Below are positions 1-8,699 of a stretch of 14,107 bases of DNA, in pieces; position 1 is the stretch's first letter; every line of letters begins with the position of its first letter. The notes beneath the pieces were generated by a model that did not search any database, was not told the origin of the DNA, and worked only from the letters and a program-made list of their open reading frames with translations. This DNA is from Scytalidium lignicola (lineage: Eukaryota > Ascomycota > Leotiomycetes), in contig NCSJ02000609.1 in NCBI GenBank assembly GCA_002812745.2, positions 1 through 14,107 on the forward strand, given 5' to 3'. The translations under genes were made by a program, and so were the position numbers.

Positions 1-430
1 AAAAGATTATAGTTTTAATAGTTTAATATATTGTTTTTAATTTATAAAAAGAATAATAAAAAANTATAAATAGTTTTTAAATAAAAATTAATAAAAATAA
101 ATAGTAAAAANGTAGTTTTTCGAATAAAATTAGTGTTAGTTCACTTATAGTATAAAGTACAATATACAATTATACATAATATACTCGTTATGCTATTCTA
201 TAGTTATTATACAATTAAGAGTAAGAAGGCAAAGTTGTAAGAGCTTTACTTGTTCTTACTACCTAATCAGGACTAACTTACAAGGGCACATGAATATTAT
301 GTATATATAATTATTATTTTATTAATACTAAAGTTACTCTAAAAATAATTATACATTATAACTCTTAAAATGCTTAAATTTGTAAAGTTTTCCTAATTAT
401 ATGTTAATTGCCTAATTAAGAATAACTTCA
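1..430. other. AT-rich left flank, possible decayed 3' LTR of the Copia element
   Basis: No coding similarity is recognised. The stretch lies just beyond the last recognisable codons of the minus-strand Copia polyprotein, which is where a 3' LTR would be expected. Part of it (about 130-300) is slightly less A/T-only than its surroundings and contains TGTTAG at 133, which could be an LTR edge. I could not find a matching copy near the other end of the Copia element (4960-5300), so the LTR reading is only a positional inference. The first 120 bases are nearly pure A/T with two ambiguous bases. Confidence 0.25.
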
Positions 431-439
431 AATCCTTCC

Positions 440-970
440 TCCATATGATTCTCTGTTCTACTACTTATATTGTTATGTTCTACTTATTCTACTACTTCTA
501 ATTATACTTTATTCATATCCAACAACTGTTTCAGAGCATTAGATGGCTTTTCTTTAGTTATAGAATTAATTAGATTTGTAATTCTTTTAATCCATTATAC
601 CTTAATAATCTAATATCGTTCATATACTTAACAAAAGCATATTATATCAATCATAAGCTACTTTTCTTATGTAATTCTTAACTTAACAAGGTAATTGTAC
701 AATAACCTCAAATCTGTACATATAACTAGTAAGAAGTCAATTTCAAGGATTCCTTTGATAATTAACTTGATTATAGCCTTTATATCAAATCCATAAGCTA
801 TTCTATACAATTCTAAGGCTAAAATGCTATGTATAACCCTTTTATACTTAATCAACATCAGTATAATATATTTGTATTTCCTTTATAATTTACAAGTATT
901 ATGATGTAATTAATTTGTGATGATAAGTCTTTATTATTCATAAATAAGGTATTTGTAAAAACTAATAATT
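440..970 (-). pseudogene. Copia RNase H domain and polyprotein C-terminus (broken)
   Basis: This is the 3' end of the Copia polyprotein. RNase H removes the RNA strand of the RNA:DNA hybrid during reverse transcription. The segment begins with a decayed version of the strand around the first catalytic Asp (NNKDLSSQIGYVI type, about 960-900). It continues into a 63-residue open stretch at 667-858 containing KYKRVIHSILALELYRIAYG, where the Glu of LALEL matches the family's conserved acidic residue. The same stretch contains VICTDLRLLYNYLVKL, whose ICTD supplies another acidic position. Farther down, the segment KEKPSNALKQLLD at about 550-520 matches the usual tail of this family, followed by a short acidic end (EEGFEVI) near 430. 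Stops replace expected Gln and Trp codons. The Met at 858 is internal and is not a real start. Confidence 0.85.
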
Positions 971-1074
971 ATAACATCTTCTTATCAAGCTTGAAAAATT
1001 GTATTCCCTTGATAATATTCTGGATCTACTATTATAAGTGTTTATTTAATGATTTCATATCTTCTTAACTAAGA

Positions 1075-1745
1075 TTAATAGCTTAAGTAATTATTAATAA
1101 GTTGTATAACATTTTTAGTTAGTAAACTAAAGTTATATATACTCCTTAAATATGTTGTACAATATATTACTCCTTGATAATAAGGTTTTAATGTATAATT
1201 CCTCGTAAGCTTATTATAATAACTGATTTCTTAGTTATAAATTGTAAATTAATATACTAATACTCTTAAGTAAGTAAAATTTTAATATTATTCAATTGTA
1301 TAATACCCTTATTAAACTTGATTCCTTTATTAATAATCAACGTTTTATATTCTTTTGCTAGAAAATTAGCCTTTTTTAATTATTCTTACTCAAGTTCAAC
1401 AAATTAAATGTCTTTAACAAACAAGGTATTATTAATTTAAAGCTTTACAATATCAAAAGGTTTAATATTATATAATAAGTAAAGATTGTATATTAATAGT
1501 TTTATAATAAACACTTTAATATAATAAGAGTAATAAGTCTAGAATTAGTAATTTCTAACTTTAAAGACTTTATAAAGTAACTTTACAACTTATAAGATCA
1601 AGCCTTCACAAAGACTAAATTACTACTTAAGCTTTAAANGTAGTTATACATAAAAATCCTGATTTAACAAGGTAGTAAATTACATGTATACTTATAAAAT
1701 GTCTTATAAGTATAAGCTTATATCTTTATACTCTATAACAATAAT
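1075..1745 (-). pseudogene. Copia reverse transcriptase domain (broken)
   Basis: This domain would copy element RNA into cDNA in the particle. Reading down from about 1745, these elements follow in order: a decayed palm/fingers segment, a VVKLLYKV-type segment near 1585 (family form VVKPLYGVPEAGNHWF), then STYDPCLL-like NLYLLY near 1480. Next comes the polymerase box at 1422-1439, which reads stop-I-N-N-T-L where the family has QTDDTL. Below that lies LKKANFLAKE-like sequence (about 1380-1350), FNKGIIQLN near 1300, and a segment matching the ARGAYIASVCQPE region near 1160-1130. Both polymerase aspartates are Asn codons (1428-1433) and the preceding Gln is TAA. The frame is lost several times. 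A cluster of ambiguous bases lies just upstream, at 1791-1869. Confidence 0.83.
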
Positions 1746-2160
1746 ATAAAGAATAATATACTAGTTAATACATTGAATAATAAGCAATTANGTTAAAACA
1801 AGCTTNTTCTTATNATNNTTGTAAGNTTNTANTANAAGANANTAACTTTTNAAAAGCTTTTTCAGTTTNCTTGTTTTTAATTTTGTTTACAAACTTAATA
1901 TTAAATATACATATATTGTTAAGTACATTTTAAAAGTCTACAATTTCGAAAATGCTCTTTTTAAGTAATCTTAATATTTTAACTTAATATAAAACTGCAA
2001 ATTAAAGCTTTAATTCTTTATCTTATAAGAAAACAATATTTTCAAAGTATTTACAAAGTCNTTTTTACGTTTATATTTTATAATTAGCATTAATAGTAAA
2101 GTAACAGTTATAATTGATTTATTAAACTTCTCTTAATACTCTTTAACAGTTATAGTTTTT
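1746..2160 (-). other. Decayed IN-RT linker of the Copia element, with N cluster
   Basis: By position this should encode the variable linker between integrase and reverse transcriptase plus the N-terminal part of the RT. No conserved motif is readable. It contains the densest group of ambiguous bases in the window (1791-1869), which may mark an assembly or consensus problem. Poly-A/T tracts dominate. Confidence 0.4.
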
Positions 2161-3130
2161 AGTTTTAACTTTAATAACTTAATTTTATTAATTCCTTTTA
2201 TAAGCATAAGATATAGTTTTATAATTGTTAATTTAAATAGTATATTCTTATACAATAACATTAATACACACATTTCTTTATTTATACTTACAAGTTTATA
2301 TAGCTTTTCTTAATTTTTATTCTAATTTATGTTTTTTACTCTTCATATAAGAATGTTTAAATTTAATGGTAAGTTATAAATAATACTTATATCAAAGTTA
2401 TTATACATATTGATTATATTTTGTACTTACTGTTTTACTTTGATTTTGCTAATTTTTTCTATGATTTTCTTAATTGTTATAACTCTTTAACTAACAGTTA
2501 AAGTTAAAGTGTCAAATTCTAACATGTATAAATAAATATTATAAACTAGTAATATAAAGACAAGTTTATTAGGTTTTACTAAATTATTAACAACTCTGAA
2601 TGTTATTTGTAAAGTTATATCTTTATTAAGATTGTAAATTTCAATTACAATTATCTAGTAAGTATATTGTATAAGTACATAATATTATCTAACATAATTA
2701 GTTGAGTTATAAGCTTTTATTAAGACTACTTTTAAGGTTATTCTTATAATTGTAATATTCTATTAAAACTCTTTATTGATAAAGTTCTTTTTTAGCATTA
2801 ATAATAATCTAGTTTAAAGACTTTAAATAAATATCAATTTAACAAGTATATAAAGTATTTTAAATGTACTTTACATTAATATTTTAAAGTTATTTACTAA
2901 CTTAGTAATATATTCTTTTGTTAATGATATAAAGTACAGATTTGTTATTAATGTAAAAGACATTAACGATAATAAAGTAGTTAAAGTTAATATTATTCTA
3001 TAAATTAAATATAAACTTTCCTAATAACTTCTTATAACATTAACAATAAGTACAAAACTTAGTAAAGTATTCTAATAAGTTTTTGTTGATATTATAACCT
3101 GTATAGTCTAATATACATTATAATCTAACT
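2160..3130 (-). pseudogene. Copia integrase with catalytic triad lost
   Basis: Integrase inserts the cDNA into the genome. The second half of the HHCC zinc-binding domain reads INKNLLEYFTKFCTYC near 3070-3030. The catalytic core follows: IIVNVFYINNKSVLYI near 2970-2935, where the first Asp (VDV in the family) is Asn at 2962-2964. The second Asp (DAGKNF region) is Asn at 2797-2799. The Glu of the VERYH motif reads Arg (AGA) at 2688-2690, followed by a stop where Arg is expected. Between the second and third positions lie 35 codons plus one base, so the D35E spacing survives with a single frameshift. The C-terminal part stays in one frame for a long way, with VVNNLVKPNKLVFILLVY near 2610-2560 and NWEKLYKLVSINKE-like sequence near 2290. 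Stops occur at expected Gln and Trp codons. Confidence 0.85.
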
Positions 3131-4950
3131 ATTAACAAATAGTTGAAATGTTAATATAAGTATTATAATTCTACATTAATTAAGAAACAAATTTTTTTCT
3201 TTAATGAATTAAAAACGAAAATGTATAAAGATATGTTTTAAAGTAGAAAGTTATAACTAAATCATTATATAACTAAAATGCTTCTTTGTAAAGTAATAAG
3301 TAAGTTTGTAAAATTATTAAAATATATATTTAATTAGTCTATATCTGTTAAACATAGTAAAAAGGAAATAGTTAATTTAATTATATAAAATTCAATTTAC
3401 CTAATTAGTATATTTATTAGTATAGAATTTATTAAAGTTGTATTCTCAATTTCAAAGTTATAAATGTTAAAATTAAATTTACTTATATTTTTAGCTTTAA
3501 AACATGCTTTCTCTGCATCTTACTCNTTTTTACAAGTGTTTCCATGATCAGTACTTTTCTCTTTTGTATATAAAACATCTTCTCTGTACTTAAAAGTGTA
3601 AAGTAATATACTTAAAGCTTTACAAATTAAATTGTTAACTTGTTTTATAATTAGTATAATAATAACAGTCTATAAAGTAGGTTTTACTATTGTANTTTTT
3701 GCTTTTTTTTTGTATAACATGATAAATAAGTAAAACTTATTAATAAGTTATTTTAAATCTTCTAATAAGTTTAAAATAATATATTTATACACTGAAAATC
3801 TTTAACAAGTAATAATCAACTTCTTATAAAAATTATTAATTATCTTAAAAGTTAGTTAAAGGCTATATTAAAGTTTTTAAAACTTGTTAATAAACAATTA
3901 TACATTTTTAAGTATTATTTTCTTGAAATTTTTAATTGTAATTAAAACTAGTATTATACTTTTTTATTTAGTATAAATTTGACGATAATATATAAGTCCT
4001 TTATAAAAGTTGTATATATAAGTATATACTTTTTCGAATATACATTTAACAAAGTTGTTAATAATAAAGTAGCCTTTTGTTAATCTTGTTAATATAATAA
4101 AAAACACTTTTATATAGAATTCCTCTAACAATTCTACTTATTTATAATAGCTCTTGAAGATTATCAACTTATATTCAAAGTTATTAGTTATTCTATTATA
4201 CTTTTAGTCTTCTATGTATATTTTAACAATTTCAAAAACTTGTTTTATATATACAAATCAAGTTAAAGGTAATAGTAATAAGTTAAGCTTGTAGTTGAAG
4301 TTATAATCTTATTATAATTTGTAAAGCTATTAATAATTGTTTTAAAAGGTTATAAAGGTCAGAAAAGTACTTGATTCTTAATTAGTATATATTAAACTAA
4401 AAACTTTGAGGTTAACTTAAATATTCATAAATAAAATATTTGCAAAAAGTTTAATAATTATAAAAGTAATAAGNTTTTTTTTAAAAGTCTAAAAAAATAT
4501 ATTAAAAGTTTTTTTCACTTTATAAGTATTATTTTTCCTTTTTGTATAATATTTACAAATGTTTAAGTAATTGTAATATTCTTGTTATTATATATTATTT
4601 GTATACTATTATAATAAAAGCAGTTGTATAATTCTTATACTTTTTTCTAAGGAATAAGCTTAAAAGTATTAATTGTAAAGTCTTTGAAATCCTCTTAGAA
4701 TAAGTCTTAGAAGTTTGTATTATTTTGTTTATTAATGTAATATTTATAAACTTTAATAGTTAAAAATTTTTATACANTTTTTTATAATAACATTACTAAG
4801 CTTTATTCTTTATTTTTACTTCTTAATTAATATTCTTTAGTTTACTTTTATAATGTTTTCTGTTATTATTATAATAGTTTCTAGTCTGGNTTTTTATTAC
4901 ATTTCTTATTATTTCTCTTATTTCTATTATATTTCTTGTTATTCTTAAGC
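3131..4950 (-). other. Expected Copia gag/protease region, not recognisable
   Basis: This follows the integrase in the direction expected for the N-terminal half of the same polyprotein, and about 1.8 kb would be a suitable length. I could not identify a protease DTG/DSG box. A weak candidate for a Cys-rich segment is EKACFKAKN at about 3515-3490. Near 4890-4955 the minus strand is purine-rich and roughly periodic (AGAAATAATA-like units), which would translate to Arg/Asn/Ile/Lys-rich sequence. Assignment is by position only. Confidence 0.3.
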
Positions 4951-4959
4951 TTTATATTG

Positions 4960-5300
4960 TTGTCTATTAGTATTAATATAAAATACTTAAGTAGTTAAAA
5001 GGTAAAGTTAGTATTAGTAGACTAGTCATGTGTAGACATGATCAGTCACATATTAGCTAGTCTTAATTAAGTAGTAGGGAGTTATAGCCTTAAGTTACAA
5101 CTTTACTCTATTACCTTTACAATTAATCAACTATTAACACAACTAGTATATCACTTATAAAGTAACATATTACATGTTATATCAGTAGTATACTAATACT
5201 AATCAGTTTATATATACAGATCAAGAAACTACAACCTTGTTTTGTAGTAATCCAGTGGCTTGTCTTATTATTAAGGTTTTAAGGCTTATTTGTGTTTGTT
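4960..5300. other. LTR-like patch with palindromic CATG/GATC motifs
   Basis: This block is less mutated than its flanks. At 5021-5063 it holds an imperfect palindrome (ACTAGTCATGTG, then GATCAGTCACAT, then AGCTAGT). Repeated CATG/GATC/CACATG motifs of this kind are common in fungal LTRs. Read on the minus strand, TGTTAATAGTTGATTAATTG begins near 5138, a plausible TG edge for the Copia 5' LTR. A short hairpin, ACTACAA paired with TTGTAGT, lies at 5228-5248. No second copy was found at the other end of the Copia element, so this could also be a solo LTR of another family. Confidence 0.3.
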
Positions 5301-6050
5301 TACAGAGTATTCTTCTTAGGAAGCTGTTCTTTTGCTCAGAACTTATAAGTCTTTAGTTGAAAAGGGAAAGTATTATATTTCAAAAGAAATATATTATTTC
5401 TTGTCAAATCCAAGTAATCAACCTTTTGACCTTTTGAAAACATTCTTTTATAACTCCTTACTTTTATTTGAATATACTCTTTCATAATATACTCCTTATA
5501 ATGAATATTACTCTTTATAATACTCTTATAACCTTAAAGATTATTATACTCTTTTTATAACTTTTACAACTTATAATTATAACTTAAACTTTACTTGACT
5601 TTATACTTCACTTTTGAATTATACTTATCAAACTCTTATATAACATACATATATATAAGGGAATACTTAAGGAAAACTATACTTAAGAAGACTTGTTAAG
5701 AAGTTATAAATACTTTTAAATATAATTAAAAAGCTTTTAAGCTTTAAAGTTTATTACTTATAAGTAAATATTCTTTGTACTAAAGTATAACTAATTTTAA
5801 TATCCAAGTTACTTATACATTTTAAGGTTAGTATTTATATATAAGGATATTAAGTGTAGAAGAACAAGAAGGATAGAAGGAAAAGATAAAGAGATAGAAG
5901 TATAGAATATATGTTAAAAGTACATTGTTAAAAAGCTTAGAAGAATTCTTAACTACTAAGGCTTATAAATATAAATCTAACAAAATTAACAATTCTAACC
6001 TTTAAAACTTATTTTAAGAGGATTTCAAACATTTTATAGTAAATAACTTT
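5300..6050. other. Unassigned AT-rich sequence
   Basis: No conserved protein motif is recognised on either strand. From about 5290 to 5430 the base composition is a little richer, which may be the tail of the LTR-like patch. From about 5640 onward the plus strand has purine-rich runs such as AGAAGAACAAGAAGGATAG near 5858, giving Glu/Lys-rich frames broken by stops. I cannot tie these to a family. Confidence 0.5.
5452..5560. repeat. Irregular cluster of ACTCYTT(A)TAA motifs
   Basis: Six copies of ACTC followed by pyrimidine-rich TT, mostly leading into ATAA, start at 5453, 5476, 5491, 5510, 5522 and 5548. Spacing varies from 12 to 26 bases, so this is not a regular tandem array. It may be the remains of a low-complexity coding stretch (a Tyr/Ser/Thr-rich frame is visible on the plus strand) or simply drift in AT-rich DNA. 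Confidence 0.4.
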
Positions 6051-6053
6051 TAT

Positions 6054-6075
6054 ACAATTCCTTATAAGGAATTGT
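6054..6075. repeat. Perfect 22-bp palindrome
   Basis: The sequence at this position equals its own reverse complement over 22 bases (arms ACAATTCCTTA and TAAGGAATTGT). Its right half overlaps the first unit of the adjacent 50-bp tandem duplication. The second unit keeps only that right half, so the palindrome is present once. Confidence 0.85.
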
Positions 6076-6162
6076 AAATCTTATATACATACCTTTATTA
6101 TAATAGTATTTATATAAGGAATTGTAAATCTTATATACATACCTTTATTATAATAGTATTTA
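6063..6162. repeat. Perfect 50-bp tandem duplication
   Basis: Bases 6063-6112 and 6113-6162 are identical over 50 positions, each beginning TATAAGGAATTGTAAATC. A third unit starts (TATAA at 6163-6167) and then diverges. The copies show no differences although the surrounding elements are heavily mutated. The duplication is therefore younger than the mutation wave, or too short to be recognised by it, or an assembly artefact. Confidence 0.92.
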
Positions 6163-6410
6163 TATAACAATTAACAATAAGAATAAGTTAATTATACAAA
6201 CATTATATAATGTACTTAAGGAGAAGGAATAATATATATAGACTAAAGAAGACTTTAACAAAGTTATTCAAGATCTTTAAAAAAGGCTTATTACTTTTAT
6301 AGTTATTAGACTAAGAACAAATTTTATAACTTTGTAACCTAGTCTTTATATAACTCTATACCTTACTTTATTTTATAAAAACTAACAACTTACTTCTTTT
6401 ATAACTAGAC
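6163..6410. other. Unassigned AT-rich sequence
   Basis: A short plus-strand stretch at about 6190-6300 gives a Leu/Lys/Asp-rich peptide with stops at Gln-like positions (containing TKEDFNKVIQDL). This looks like decayed coding sequence, but I do not recognise a family. Nothing else is visible here. Confidence 0.4.
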
Positions 6411-6414
6411 TAGC

Positions 6415-6650
6415 CGGACTATTGCATTAGACCGTNGTCTGGACCAGACCATGAGGTTTTTACGGACCGTTTCAGACCGTGGTCTGAGCAATTTAAATTG
6501 TGAGGACCGTTTTCAGACCGTAGACTGTACAGTCCAGACCGTGAGGACTACAGTCTGAAGTCAAAAATTGAGACCAGACTGTATAGTCTACAGTCTGAAA
6601 CCAAATAAATATAAGGACTGTTTTAAGACTGTAGACCATATGGTCTTAGA
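6415..6650. repeat. GACCGT/CAGACC short-repeat island retaining CpG
   Basis: Copies of GACCGT occur near 6430, 6465, 6475, 6505, 6516 and 6537, often inside CAGACCGTGGTCTG-like palindromic units. Toward 6650 the copies become GACTGT, GTCTGA and AGACTG, consistent with CpG decay. A perfect 12-bp palindrome GACCATATGGTC is at 6634-6645, and CAATTTAAATTG is at about 6489-6500. Base composition is far more GC-rich than anything within kilobases. Such clustered subterminal motifs are known from ends of hAT-type and other TIR DNA transposons in fungi; a link to that class is inference. Confidence 0.75.
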
Positions 6651-6657
6651 CTTAAAT

Positions 6658-6786
6658 TTTAAATTAAAATAATAAATATAATTATTTATTAAATTTAATT
6701 TATATTANNATTANTGTAAAATGTTACTNTTTTTATTTAATAAATAATTTATTAATAAATAATTATATTTATTATTTTAATTTAAA
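6658..6786. repeat. Perfect 35-bp AT-only inverted repeat with 59-bp spacer
   Basis: Bases 6658-6692 and 6752-6786 are exact reverse complements over 35 positions. The left arm starts TTTAAATTAAAATAATAAAT. The spacer holds four ambiguous bases. Symmetry continues imperfectly outward: AGACT at 6647-6651 on the left, and AGTCT on the right at about 6799-6803. Together with the flanking GACCGT-type motifs this could be the core of a small non-autonomous (MITE-like) element or a hairpin-forming relic. Confidence 0.88.
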
Positions 6787-6799
6787 TTTAAATTTATAT

Positions 6800-7158
6800 A
6801 GTCTGATAGTCTATTATAACTCTTACCGTCACAACTTGATAAGTACTAGAATAGTAACTTATAAAGGTTTGAGGACTAAACAAGAGGTTGAGTCATATAA
6901 TTACTACAAGTCTACTAAGTCTACAAATCTAAGTATTAGACTTATTAAACCAGGTAAAGCATTTGTATATTGAGTAACATTGATTGTCTATATAAGAATA
7001 TACTCTTTAAGCTTTAATTAAGAACTTCATGTTTAACCTAAGTTATAACTTTACTATATATACTTATTTATTATAATTACAAACAGCTTACTTTTACATA
7101 AACCTAACAAGAGTAACTAAACCTACTTTATATGATTATGTTATAAGATATCTTATAA
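6800..7158. other. Region upstream of Gypsy gag, possible decayed 5' LTR/leader
   Basis: No coding similarity is recognised. This is where the 5' LTR and leader of the plus-strand Gypsy element should be. It contains CAAGTCTACTAAGTCTACAA near 6907, loosely like the AAGTCC-rich tail of the LTR-like block at 13050-13110, and a TATATAAG at about 6991. The resemblance is too weak to call a matching LTR pair. Confidence 0.25.
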
Positions 7159-8245
7159 CATTTTGAATACCTTTGTATAAAAGTAAGTTATGTTAAACCT
7201 GAACAGATATTAGATAGAAATATAATAATTAGTTCAGAAGACAGTTTTAAAGAAAGTTCTGAAGAAAGTTCAATAAGTAAAAGCTCAAGTAAAGAAGTTG
7301 ATTTAGAAGATGAAGCTATGAACTTAGTACAAATTAAATTATCAACAGGATTGGTAATTAGAGGACTTGTAAAAGGACTTTTACTAAGACTATCAACTTT
7401 ATTACCTAAACTATTAACAATTATTACAAGTAATGTTAGAAGACTGTCAAGAGAAGAAGTAAGAGTAGTTAAACTAGACTTCTTTTATAAAGATAAGAAC
7501 AAGCTTAAAGTATACTTAATATAAATGAAGATGTATTTAGTATTGAATAAACAAGTGCTTATAAACAACATATAAAAGGTGTTATAAGCAGTATTATACC
7601 TTAGAAGAACTATGATAAATTGATTCTAACTATTCTTGAATAATTACTTTAATTATGTAAAAGATTCAATTAATGAGAAAACTTAAAAACTTTTTAATAA
7701 TTATGACAAATATATAAAAGAACTTAATAAGTTGTTTAAAGACATTGATAAAGAGAAGAACACAGAATAACATCTTTACTATCTTAAGTAAACAAAAACT
7801 ATTAATAATTATACTATGTTATTCAAATAATATTTAGTCAAGATAAATTAGAATAAGAAAACTCTTATTATATAATATAAGAGAAGACTAAAGGATGAAA
7901 TACATAATAAGTTATATTAAAGGGTATTAATCTCAAACTTAAAGATCTTAATTAATCAATGTATTAAAATCAAAAATCAATTATATAAGAAGAAGTTAAA
8001 CAAAAAAGGATTATTTTACTTTGTAAGTAGAAATAATAATCAAGTAAAGAAATTATAATTATAAGGAGATCTTATAAACCTTGACATAGTTAAAAAANGG
8101 AAAACCTTAGAAAAGCAAGAATCAAAAGCTTAAAGGAAAAAGGAATTTATTTAAAATTAACTTTGAAAAGTTAAAAGATTAAAAGGAAAAGAAGTTATGT
8201 TTTAAGTATAAACTTCTTAAGCATTTTGCTAACAATTATAAAAAT
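7159..8245 (+). pseudogene. Ty3/Gypsy gag (capsid domain and zinc knuckle), broken
   Basis: Gag forms the cytoplasmic particle that packages element RNA. The frame is open from 7159 to 7521. It starts with a Ser/Glu-rich acidic segment (SSEDSFKESSEESS near 7235-7275) and then reaches EEVRVVKLDFFYKDKNKLK (about 7456-7510), the hallmark entry into the fungal retrotransposon gag domain. After a TAA at 7522, which replaces an expected Gln, the same frame continues through MKMYLVLNKQ, NNYDKYIKELNKLFKDIDK and RRLKDEIHNKLY to about 8140. A frameshift follows. A CX2CX4HX4C zinc knuckle sits at 8198-8239, with its second and last Cys both changed to Tyr (8207-8209, 8237-8239). About ten in-frame stops fall at Gln/Trp-type positions. 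The only early ATG, at 7318, lies inside the conserved protein, so the original start codon appears lost. No Gypsy protease or pol follows. Confidence 0.88.
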
Positions 8246-8640
8246 AAAGGAAAACAGACAACAGTTATAAGCATAAGCATTATAAGTATTCTTAGACAAA
8301 AGTTATTACCATCAAATTATAAAGAAGTTTAAACTAATATACTTAATATAAGAATTTTTAAGAACTTTAGAATATACTTAGAAAAGGATACTACTAAGAA
8401 AGTACTTAATGTTAAGGAATAACTTTAGTTAAAAGTATATTATTAGATTAGAATCTAATATCTGAAATATTAAAGGATTATATACTTTTTAAATGAAAAT
8501 AATAATAAGATCATATATATTTTTGACTATCATTAAATGCTAAAAAGATCAGAATTAGAATAATTGAACTTTAGTATTATACTAATATTAAAGCCTAATT
8601 CAATACTAATAGTAGAGTTATACTTAACATGTTGAACATG
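8246..8640 (+). other. Decayed sequence between Gypsy gag and the LINE
   Basis: A plus-strand frame continues with scattered stops (peptides such as NIRIFKNFRIYLEKDTTKK near 8345-8400 and YIFDYH near 8518-8535), so this was probably coding. I cannot place it in Gypsy protease/RT or in LINE ORF1. It may be the C-terminal part of gag or the LINE 5' region. An AACATGTTGAACATGTT repeat is at about 8627-8643. Confidence 0.4.
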
Positions 8641-8699
8641 TTTAACTGTAATGTTATAAGTAAGACATAAGTATAACATAATTATAAGACATAACAATA

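Larger units (their letters stand above)
430..4950 (-). mobile_element. Decayed Ty1/Copia LTR retrotransposon
   Basis: On the minus strand, three domains of one polyprotein appear in Copia order (integrase, then reverse transcriptase, then RNase H) running from about 3130 down to 440. The integrase-before-RT order separates Copia from Gypsy. The recognisable motifs belong to a fungal Copia lineage with a QTDDTL-type polymerase box and an integrase tail containing YKLVSI. All frames are broken by stops and small frameshifts, so no active protein can be made. The part above 3130 should hold protease and gag but is not recognisable; the upper limit is set by expected length and by the change in sequence character near 4960. 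No matching LTR pair was found. The domain order is seen in the sequence; the element limits are inferred. Confidence 0.82.

Noticed and set aside
667..858. A 63-residue open frame on the minus strand as a separate small gene
   Set aside because: Its sequence is the middle of the Copia RNase H domain, continuous with decayed sequence on both sides. The Met is internal.
3490..3515. A Copia gag zinc knuckle (EKACFKAKN)
   Set aside because: Only one Cys is present and the spacing cannot be matched, so it is too weak to list as a domain.
6063..6162. CRISPR-like repeat
   Set aside because: The two units abut with no spacer, the third is only 5 bases, and the context is eukaryotic.
6415..6650. 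A gene or tRNA cluster in the GC-richer island
   Set aside because: No open frame or cloverleaf is visible. The composition is explained by repeated GACCGT/CAGACC motifs.
6800..7140. A copy of the LTR-like block at 12866 forming a Gypsy LTR pair
   Set aside because: Only loose similarity in AAGTCT/AAGTCC-rich stretches could be found. The edges and TATA regions do not line up by eye.
7318..7524. A 68-residue plus-strand frame as a complete small protein
   Set aside because: The conserved gag sequence continues upstream of its Met and downstream of its stop in the same frame.
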